Assembly (NCBI GenBank): GCA_033296885.1
Contig: MU863928.1
Location: forward strand, 1 to 64,000
Direction of reading: 5' to 3'
Length of the DNA: 64,000 nucleotides
Origin: Triangularia verruculosa
Taxonomy: Eukaryota > Ascomycota > Sordariomycetes > Sordariales > Podosporaceae
Below the pieces are notes generated by a model, which did not search any database, was not told where the DNA came from, and saw only the letters and a list, made by a program, of their open reading frames with translations. Positions 11,537 to 21,600 of this stretch are shown here, in pieces. The position numbers and the translations under genes were made by a program. Positions within the stretch are counted from its first letter, which is position 1. Each line of letters begins with the position of its first letter.

Positions 11537-12934
11537 TCAAAAATCTTTAAAATACCCATCATACTTCTCCGCCATCTCATCCGTATACTCGTCCCGCCTG
11601 TCGTCCTCCTCGGGATAGATATCGAAACACTGCGCATCCCCCGGGTACCTCACCGGTGGCAAAATCGGCCCCTGGTATTTCCTCGCCTGCACCGCGTCCC
11701 AGTCAACCCCCCTGAAAAACGGATGCACTTTCACTCTTGCCGCGCCACCGCTGATGTTGCCCAGCCGTCGCGATCGATCAACGGTGCAGAACTGGCGGAT
11801 GATATCTTTTGCTTCCGGGGAGATGTGTGGTTCTTGGGGGAAAAGGACTGGCTTTTCTACGATTCTGAAACGGGGGAGTGTTAGCTTGAAGATTTGTGAA
11901 GAGGGAGGCAAACGACGGGAACGCACTGTTTGTAGATTTCGATCGGATTTGAATGCCAGAATGGTGGGTAGCCGGTCAGGAATTCGTAGATCAAGATGCC
12001 CAACGCCCACCAGTCTACCGCTGTGGTGTGCCCCTTGTTATGGATCACCTCCGGCGCGAGGTATTCTGGTGTCCCGCAAAGCGTGTAAGTCTCTTCTGGA
12101 TGGTCGTTTTCATTGTTGCCCAGCCGTTTCGCAAAGCCAAAGTCCACGAGCTTGATGTGCCCCTCTGCGTCGAGGAGCAGGTTTTCAGGTTTCATGTCAC
12201 GGTAGGCAATGCCGCCCTGGTGTTCGTGGAGATACTCTAGCACCAAGACAATCTCGGCGGCGTAGAACCTAGCCATGTCCTCGTCGAAGCGGCGGTATTT
12301 GCGAAGATAGGTAAAGAGCTCGCCGCCGGGTATGTAGTCGAGGAGAATGTAGAGAAAATCATGGTCGGAGAAGGACGCCTGAAAGGACGTGATGAAAGGG
12401 TGACCCGAGACGTCGGAGAGGATTTGGCGTTCATGGCGGACGTGGTCGATTTGCTTTAGTTTTATTACTGAGAGACGGAGGTATTAGTGTGGTCCGATGT
12501 TACATGCAAGAGAAACCGCACCTTCAGTCTTCCGGAGGATTTTGAGAGCATAGACTTTGCTGCGATCGGCTTCGGTACCGTGTGATGGACGAACAAGACA
12601 TACGCGCGCAAATGTCCCTGCGCAATTGCGGTGGTTAGTACAAGATTTGGGTACGGCAGCATGAGAACCACAACCCACCCGTCCCCAATGTCCTCACTCG
12701 CTGGAAGTCGGCCAGACAGAGTTTCTTGGAAGTTATATCAAAGGGTTCCTGGTCACGGCGGTCCTTCCTTTGCTGCGATTGTTGTTGTTGCTGTTTCGCA
12801 GCATTTGCCGCCGCCGCCATCAATGGATGAAGGCCACCACTCCCGCTGGTGGTACCACCACCACCACCGCCGCCGTTGCTCGCTGTTCCTCCTGGCGAGA
12901 GGGGTTGCTGTGAATGCGCAACAGTGGCTGCCAT
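11537..12934 (-). CDS. pkac-2: cAMP-dependent protein kinase catalytic subunit, type 2 (PkaB/PRKX-like)
   Basis: Four exons on the minus strand: 12934-12679, 12617-12522, 12467-11927 and 11864-11537. All introns are GT..AG and the phases join cleanly to 406 aa. Residues 1-75 are Gly/Gln/Ala-rich. The kinase domain has the glycine loop GTGTFARV (84-91), Lys111 in YALKIL, catalytic Asp208 in YRDMKPENLL, Asp226 in DFGFAK and an activation Thr246 in TYTLCGTPEYLAPE. The C-terminal AGC tail ends in FKDF, the F-x-x-F motif typical of PKA. An insertion, GNNENDHPEE, lies between DFG and the activation Thr. EVIHNKGH and AVDWWALGILIYEFL match the second, PRKX-like PKA class of filamentous fungi rather than the main PKA-C1. 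Its expected role is phosphorylating cAMP-pathway targets when released from the regulatory subunit. Confidence 0.93.
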
Positions 12935-14388
12935 TGCAAGACTGGGCGCCGAACTAGGTGTTGACGGGAGAATGAGAAATGAGGCCTAAAGCGGGAAGAA
13001 CCGGCGGTTTATGGAGGCTTCGCCACTGAGGATGATTGACCTGAATGCGCCAGCGTTGCTATTTGGTGAAGTGATACAAAAGCGTTGCTGGTGAGCGCTA
13101 TGGGATCAGAAAGAGGAGCCCAGCCTCAGGGTCACAGTGGTTCGAGGCCGGGCTGAGGGGAACTACTGATGCGATGAGGGGGGCCGACGGCAAAGGACGG
13201 ATGGACAATGACGGGTTGTGGTGGATGCGGGCGGGTGTTGTATCTGCGGCTCGGGACGCGGGGTATGGAGAGCGTGGGGTGCAAGCACAAGAGAGGGGTT
13301 CGAGGCGAGGCTTAAAGGGGGGAGGAGGGAAACAAACGGGTGGCCGGATCTTTAAGAGGCACTGCTGCTGAAGAGAAGCCGGCATGCTTATGGCCAGCAG
13401 ATGACGTTTGACATGCAGCTTGACGGTTCCAAGCATCTGCTGGCAGTGCGCAAAGTCTCGGGTGTTTTCGATGGCAGGTCCGCTCAGGTCTTGGCATTGA
13501 CGAATCAGGGTCGGGATGGGCTGGACGGCGATGGCGATGGCGATGATGGCCGAGCCTATTATGCCTGGTATTCAAACCGAAACGTGCCGACCGGGTTCTG
13601 ATGCCGGAGGAACCCCTGGGTCGGAGTTGGACTGCGGTGGTGTTTTGTTTCCATTTGGGAGTTGACACCAAGCAGGTCCTAGCGCAGATGGGTTAGATAC
13701 TCGTTGCATGATTTATACAAGATGACAATAAACAAGATGGCTCCTGTCGACATCGCGACGCGATCTGCCATCAACGAGGCAGTAGGAGCAGTAGAAAGTA
13801 GCGGCACGGCAGAAGCGCAATCGCGAGCTTGAGACAAAGTGAAAGTGGATTCCAGGGGCTCGATATCTACAACAAACATTCCAGAACAAAACGCCCTCTG
13901 GACGAAGAAGATGGGATGGATGAGTGGAACGCCTGTGAGTCTGTGACCTGGGCTCCATTCTAACGTGCCCCTTGCCGCACGATCCGAGCTCAGCCTAGCT
14001 CAGGGTTGGCGGTACGGGGTTGGCTATGCACAGTAGGTCCGCAACCGCGCCAAGCCTCTAGCTACATGGACAGTGCTGCCCGGCTTCTGTCACTGCAGTC
14101 CGTCTCGAAGCATCAGCAACACCGAGCAAACAACAGCCTCGCTCTCAGCTAGGGCAGTCGATTTTGATAAACAACCATCCCAGATGCTATAACGCTTTTC
14201 AAGACGTACATCACCACGCACATACATTGCTGGGCAATGCCATCCGACCATATCCAGTCTTGACCACTCGCCGCGAGTCCGCCCTGCGATCTTGCGAACT
14301 GGACCTCACCCCCGCTGCCGCCGCAGGGCCAGCACCAGCTGCCGCACCAACTCTTTTTTGAATAGACAATACACGCAATAATCTCGTC
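12935..14388. other. Divergent promoter region, pkac-2 / Rab GAP
   Basis: This 1.45-kb space lies between the divergent starts of pkac-2 (minus) and the TBC-domain gene (plus). I see no gene in it. B-box-like GGTTCGAG sequences near 13140 and 13297 lack a matching A box and acceptor stem, so no tRNA is called. Confidence 0.5.
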
Positions 14389-17300
14389 ATGTTGAACCTC
14401 TCCAGTTTTGTACAGAAAGCCCAGCAGCTACTGGACCCGAATCAGGGTCTGAACATCACCGACTCGGACAGAAATCCATCCAAGGCGTCCCTGTTCCAAG
14501 CCCAGTTCAGACTTCCGGCATCACAGCATCCACTCTACGAGATCACTGCCGAACTGACCATTCCCCTTGCCAACGCCACACAAGGCGATCGAGACCGAGA
14601 AAGAGGCTACCAATACGCCGGAAAGCTTCACCTGTCCGAGTCCTACCTCTGCTTCTCGACCACACCATCCAGTTTCGTGCAGTCCGCAAGCACACCGACC
14701 TCGTCCGTATTCACCGGCCAGACACACGGAGGAGGGCCGAGCGGGAATGGTTTCACCTTTCCCCTCTCCTCCATTCGGAGGGTCGAGAGACTCCATAGTC
14801 AGAACTTTCAGGTAAGGCAGCTACATCATTCAAACGCCGTAACGTGATCTTGGCTTACAATGGATGCGTGTGCAGTTCGCTCTCGCTATTAGCACGTGGA
14901 ATGGTATAAGTCAGGAGGCCGCCAAGGACAAGGACAGGAAGGACCTGAGAGAGCAACGGATCACGATACAACTTGCCAGCAGCCGCCAGGCATGCGAACG
15001 ATTTTGCGATGGTCTCAAGAAAGGGCTCCGAACTAATGTTGGAAATGTGACAAAACTCAAAAAGGTAATGAGCGAGTGTTATTCCGAATATCTTCTCCGC
15101 CCTGAAGAACAAAAGAGCGCGACCCCTCCCGATGCCGGCTTGGGCCTCCTCTTCAGATATCCGGGCGACCCCAAAAAGCTTCGAGACAGGGCCAAAATGC
15201 GGCTATGGGCCGAGTACTTGAGAGATAACGGCCGGAACGCAACGCTAATTCGCCAGCCTACTTTTCACAAACTAATCAGAGTCGGCCTGCCAAATCGGCT
15301 GAGAGGGGAGATTTGGGAACTCACTTCAGGATCGCTATATCTGCGGCTCGAAAATCCGACACTCTATGCCGATACGCTCGCCAAGCACTCGGGAATGGAA
15401 TCTCTGGCCATTGACGAAATCGAAAAAGACTTGAATCGCAGTCTACCAGAATATCCTGGCTTTCAGAGCGAGGAGGGCATCGGCCGCCTCCGCCGGGTGC
15501 TCACTGCCTACAGCTGGGTCAATGCCGATGTTGGCTACTGCCAGGCCATGAACATCGTCGTCGCCGCGTTGCTAATCTACATGTCGGAAGCCCAAGCCTT
15601 CTTCCTTCTCTCTGCCCTGTGTGATCGGTTGGTGCCAGGGTACTATTCAACCACCATGTACGGCACTCTCCTTGACCAAAAGGTGTTTGAATCCCTGGTG
15701 GAAAAGACCATGCCCATATTGTGGGAGCATCTCGTGAAGAGCGACGTCCAGCTGTCTGTGGTGTCACTTCCTTGGTTTCTGTCGCTTTACATCAATTCTA
15801 TGCCTCTGGTATTCGCCTTCAGGGTTCTCGATGTGTTCTTCGTCGAGGGCCCAAAGGTGCTGTTTCAAGTCGGTTTGGCCATCTTGAGAATAAATGGAGA
15901 GGAACTTTTGGATGCCACGGATGATGGTGCCTTTATTTCAGTTCTCAAGTCGTACTTTTCCCGACTCGATGAATCGGCTCATCCCAAATCAGAAAATCCC
16001 AAGCTTAGGGCGGTCACTCGGTTCCAGGAGCTCATGGTTGTGGCTTTCAAAGAATTCGCCGGAATCACGCATAATAGCATAACCGAGCTTCGCCTGAAAA
16101 ACAAGGACGCTGTGTTGAACAATATTGAGAGTTTTGCAAAACGCACAGCCATACGGAACCTTGGTCCCGACAGCAAGCTTCTCAATGCCGATGAGCTCGC
16201 CGCCCTGTACGACAGGTTTTACGGCGTGCTGTACGAGAGACAACAGCGGGATCACATCATCAAGCAGGAGCAGGCGAGGCGAGCCAAGAACAACCGATCG
16301 CGCGCTGCTGTAGAGGCACACGATGACCATAGCATTGAAAAGGGCCGGGTTGGCCTGGGGCCGAGCACCAGCCTTATGGACTACGATGCTTTCCGTGAAT
16401 TCCTTGCGGGCATGTCCAAGTGGGCCATCTCAGACGCACCTAGCACGCCACGCCGGGAGACCTTGGGAGACAGGCAGTCGGGCTTTTACTCCAGCTTCAG
16501 GCGAAGCGACGCTGCATTGTCTCCTTGGGGCGCAGGCCCGGAGCCGGCCAACCACGAGTTTCTTCAAAGGCTTTTCAGGAAGTGGGATGTGGGCTCCGCC
16601 TCAGCCCTCACCCTTCAGAATGTCGTGTCGGGCATGGCTCGCATCAAAGGGAAGCGAGACATCATGGGCACCATCAATTACTTCTTTGAATTGCACGACG
16701 ATGACGGGGACGGCAAGGTTGACCGGGAAGGCATATTACGCATGTCGGAAGCCTTGCTCTTCCTGTCTCGCCGTGGACTGGAAGGCACCCTAAGCCCACC
16801 AAGTTCCAGTCTCGCCCTGAGTACGGACAATGTGAACGGCGGCAGTGAGGCTCCGGGCCAGTCTGTTAATGAGAGATTTCTTGGCAGCGTCAGCGCCTTC
16901 ATCAGAAGATGCTTTGAGTATGCCGATCCAGATCATCCCCAGAACCAAAACGCAATACAAGACGTGCAAGAACGGCTCGATGCCCAGAAGCTGGAAGACA
17001 TCGCCGATGAGGAACTTGCAGACCCAGACGCTTTTGCGATCGGAGATGATGACGATGACGACGATCTCCTGACTATGGAGTCACCAGCTGAAAGCCCCAA
17101 AACGGCAGCAATCCGGCCTGACAAGAGATTCAACGAGCCGCCCGAATTAGAGCTGAATTCATCATCCGCAGGCGCCAGAGCGGACGGCGACGACATGTCT
17201 ACCCGTAGACGGGTATCCAAGGCCCAGTCAGAAAAGGCCAACGCCGCCTTGGATCCGTCGAATCCATTACATATTACTCTGCCAACCTTCCGCATGGTTG

Positions 17301-17905
17301 TGCTTGCAGATGAGCTGCTGGAACAATTTTTTGAATCATCGTTCCCAACATCCTTCCACATTATCGAGGGCTTGGGCTCCTCGGCAACACCTACTAGCGC
17401 ATCATCCTTAACCACCTTTTCCAGTCTCGGTATTGGCGCCGGTCGGGCTGTTAACGCCGCGCTCGGCGGCACTGCCGTAACTCCCGCTGGTGGCCGTGGT
17501 CTGCGCGGCGTGTTGGATAACATTGTCACCGATGGAATGCGTGTGGCGGCTGAGGTCCGCCGTAGGATGGAGGAGGCCCAGCGCGAACTCGAAAAGAACG
17601 CACTTCCTGGTCAGAGAAACGACGATGAAGATGACGAAGACGAAGACGATGTGGGCATTGGACGACCCTCAGGGGCTGGAAAGCCTGGTGGGGTGTATTC
17701 CGGCGATGCGGAACGGCGAAGCGTGCGCAGTTCAGACCGAGACCTGCTAACTGGCGCAGATGCGGAAGCTAGCGACGCGAACGCGGCAGCAGCTGGACGT
17801 GCCAGCGGGAGTCTCGAGGTTGGGAGTGGTGGGAGTGGTGGGAATGGCGGCAATGAGCCCGGCAAGGGGGCTGGCAAAGTTGTGGGGGTGGAGTTTGACG
17901 GCTAG
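14389..17905 (+). CDS. gyp2: Rab GTPase-activating protein, GRAM-TBC-EF-hand (Gyp2/Mdr1 family)
   Basis: Two exons, 14389-14811 and 14876-17905, encode 1150 aa; the 64-nt intron has donor GTAAGG and acceptor GTGCAG. Residues about 50-200 form a GRAM-like domain (YAGKLHLSESYLCFST, FPLSSIRRVERL). The TBC domain runs about 275-500. It carries both catalytic fingers: the Arg of IEKDLNR near 328 and the Gln of GYCQAMN near 360, along with SLPWFLSLYINSMP and FVEGPKVLFQVGLAILR. An EF-hand loop DDDGDGKVDREG lies near 748 in a region with further helical pairs. The tail is acidic and Ser/Gly-rich. GRAM plus TBC plus EF-hand is the architecture of yeast Gyp2/Mdr1 and animal TBC1D8/9. The protein should stimulate GTP hydrolysis on a Ypt/Rab GTPase in endocytic recycling; the partner is not visible from sequence. 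Confidence 0.95.
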
Positions 17906-18696
17906 GGGGCGTGGAACTCGGACCATGGCATTGATGGATGATGGCTGGGAGTCATATTTTATACTTACCATCGGCATTCAGTCGATTTATCACTGGGTTC
18001 ATGGGTGGGCTTTTGGCATCAGCGGACGGATTTCGGAAGTCCAGGGGAGAAGCAACTGTAAGTGTGGTTTGACGGGGCAGGGCATAGCTTCTACTGATGT
18101 AATACAACCTAGAGTGTTAGGTATCTGAAATGATAGCATCAACAACTTTTACCAATATTGACAGTCCAATGCATCTCTCCCTCCGCCTGGATGTCTTTTT
18201 TGTCTAGGGCACTTACTCTTATCAACTCCCTAGCACTATTCTCTCGATCGAATGCCCCTCCATCCCTTTATCCCTGAAATTCGGTTCATGAGCTCCAGCA
18301 CGGCGAGGACTGAGACAATCAGGAATTCTCCCCTCCTCCTTGCTCTTACTTGCACTTCATTTTTTTACCCACCACTTAATGCACATTCCATGCTCCAATC
18401 GCCTTGTCTTGGTCGCGTCTCAACAGTCATGGGAAACTTTGACCGCGTTCGCGACGCCGCTGTCACGATGGCCATCATATACAAACCCACGCTGCCGGGA
18501 TCGCTCGCGGGCCGCCATCAAGAACATTTCCCCGTCAGCTTTCTGAGGCTACATCCCGCAGTCACTCCTTTTTGTCCGCTTAGCTCGAGCTTCTTGTCGA
18601 ACTGTCACTTGGCGGTCTTCTCTATCACTTGGCTCTGATAGCTACCCGTCACCTTCTTTGAGAGAGCCTCTTCTGCCTCACGAGGCACCCGCAACG
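17906..18696. other. Intergenic region upstream of WSC gene
   Basis: This stretch of about 790 nt is the 3' side of the Rab GAP gene and the 5' side of the WSC gene. It is C/T-rich in the last 450 nt, as is common for fungal leaders. No gene is recognised. The WSC frame is open upstream only from a TTG at 18658, so ATG 18697 is taken as the start. Confidence 0.5.
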
Positions 18697-21600
18697 ATGC
18701 GGAACCGGACAGGCCAGGCCGTCCTGGCCGTGCTCCTGGCCGTGTTGAGCTTTGCAGGCATCACTGATGCACAAGCCTACTATGGCACAGTACAACGTGA
18801 GTTACAAGCTTGCGGTTCTGACAACTTCATCAATCTAGGCTGCTTCAAGAACTTCCTTACCGTCGCCCAGCCGACATACTTCCAGTTCGACCCCCAGGGG
18901 TATCTGCCGTCAGACCCTTCGAGGAGTTTTCCAGGATGGAGTCCCGGCTCCAACTACAACAATACCAACACTGGTCTCGACTGTGCCCGAGCCTGCCGTG
19001 GGTTCGGGTACAAGTTTGCAGCTATGAGAGATAACTCTTGCAAATGCGGAATCCAGTTGCCTGTGGGCTATAACCCAACGCAAGATGCAGTCTGCCAGAT
19101 TACTTGCCAGGGTAACCCCAATCAGACCTGCGGTGGCGGTTCAGACGCTCAAATTTACGTCGATCCTTCTTTTGCCGCCAACGGACAAGTTCCGATCCAA
19201 GCACAGAACCCCGACATTGCGGCCTATTATAAATACATGGGCTGCTTCTTCGTCCCGAACGGGTTTCCTTCGGGAGACAGTCGTGCTACTTTCACTGTGC
19301 CGACGGTCGATGAGTGCTGGAATAGATGTGCTGGACTCGGTTATCCTCTCGTGGCAAGCACCACGGATTCGTATGAAACCGGGACTCTCAACAGGTTGGA
19401 GGACGGATAGCTAACACAAACCAGCGGCCAAACTCGATGTTTCTGCGGAACAACCTTCGGCTTTCCTTCGTTTAGGGCACGACCAGAGCTCCTCCCCACG
19501 CCTGGAGACTGCAACACAACATGTACATCGACTGGGAGGTAAGTGACCCATGGAACCGGGACAAGGTGACGTTTTGAGCCATGGGATTGACCAGATACAT
19601 CACAGTACCAACGGCAATTGTAATATCCTCACAGGGAGATGCTGCGGCCGCGGATCATACATGCCCATCTACATCAATCCTGAGCTCCAGGGCTGCTACT
19701 CACCCATCATCCCTGGCTACAAGGCATCCCAGGCCGAGCCTGAATATGAGTGCGTAGACTATCCGTCTAGCCTTCTCGGACCCCCCAAGACCCTGGCCCA
19801 GCCAAGCTATCCCGCCAGTCTCATCATCAATACCGGTCCGGCTCTCATTCGACCTCCTTCCGTCTCCGCAGGGCAGCGTATCTATCTTCTGAATGGCTGC
19901 TACGGCAACAGCGTTTTTGGAACGGGTGGCGGAACAGGCGTTCTCAACTCAGCATTGTCCCTCGTGAGAACGAACATCAGTCCTGCGACACTTGACAACT
20001 GTGCAAGTATATGCAACACCAATAATTATGATGTGATGGGAATGGTCAATGGACGGGATTGCTACTGTTCCTCGACCGTGAACAGTGGTCTGACGTTCGA
20101 TAACATGGCGACGTGTAAAATCCCGTGCCTGGATGCCAACAACATTGCTTGCGGTGGCCCGAACAGCCCTGTGGTGTATGCTGTCAATGGAGGGGGGGTG
20201 TTCTCGTCTTATGTATCCACGCAGATCATTACTCCTTACCCAACCTATGCCTGCCAAGGTCGAGGTAACCGCAACCCCCCTTTTTTGCCCCTGATGAGGT
20301 TCTGTCAAGCTAATGAGTCGGTCAGCAACTTCTTTTACGACGACGTCAACCACGACGACGTCAACCGTACTGTCTCTGGAAGGTAAATATAATGCTACAT
20401 ATATATTAAAAGTAAATCTATTAAAAATTATTTACAGTCAGTACGTCCACCACAACCACGACGGTGACGTCAGCCACTGTCACCGCTCTTTCCATAACGT
20501 CGACCACTCAAACACAGAGCTTCACGGTCTCTCAGACTCAAACAGAGAGCTTCACAACCACCCAAACGCTCTCTACCAGTACCACTCAAACACAGAGCTT
20601 CACGGCCTCTCAGACTCAGACAGAGAGCTTCACAACCTCTCAGACTCAGACAGAGANNNNNNNNNNNNNNNNNNNNNNNNNNNNNNNNNNNNNNNNNNNN
20701 NNNNNNNNNNNNNNNNNNNNNNNNNNNNNNNNNNNNNNNNNNNNNNNNNNNNNAGAGCTTTACAACCTCTCAGACTCAGACAGAGAGCTTCACGGCCTCT
20801 CAGACTCAGACAGAGAGCTTCACAACCTCTCAGACTCAGACAGAGAGCTTTACAACCTCTCAGACTCAGACAGAGAGCTTCACGGCCTCTCAGACTCAGA
20901 CAGAGAGCTTCACAACCTCTCAGACTCAGACAGAGAGCTTCACGGCCTCTCAGACTCAAACAGAGAGCTTCACAACCACCCAAACCCTCTCTACCAGTAT
21001 AACGGCCACAGAGGTGTCGGTGGAGACTTCAATCTCAACAAAGCTTAGTTTAATCACTGGTACCACGGTATGCTCTTTTTACCCCTTTTCACAGCGCCCT
21101 CTTTGCTGATTTTGAATGTAGACAACCTCTACAACGTTAATTAACACTGCGTCTTCAATCTCAACTATCTCTATCTTAAAAGCAACAGTCCTAACAACCA
21201 CGAAATTGGAAACGGCCAGCACCACTACGGTGTGTTTTGTTGACCCCCTTTCACAACATCCTCTTTGCTGATTTTAATGGTAGACAACTTTTACAACGTC
21301 AACTAACCTGAACACTGTGTCCTCAACTATCTCGGTTTTGAGGGTAACAGTCTTAACTACAACGAAATCCGATATAGAAACTATCTTATCGACTCTCTCA
21401 AGTACCGTCTTAAGAACAGAAGCCAGTACCACTACTACTGGAGTACGTCTCTTCTTAGCCCCTTCCACAGCACCCTTTTACTGATATTGAATGTAGACAA
21501 GCACGTTAATCAACTTTACGACATCGGTGGTCCAGGTCGTACGCCCCTCAATCTCGACAACATCTAGCACGACCACCCGCACCACCGTGGTAGATTTCAC

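Noticed and set aside
13125..13320. tRNA-like B boxes (GGTTCGAGGCC near 13136, GGTTCGAGGCG near 13297)
   Set aside because: No A box at the right distance and no pairable acceptor stem; they lie in the pkac-2 / Rab GAP promoter region.
20313..21048. Proteins with LSDSDRE or LRLRQRA repeats from the 30-nt array
   Set aside because: These are alternative frames of the Thr/Gln repeat and arise because the unit lacks stops and the gap length is wrong.
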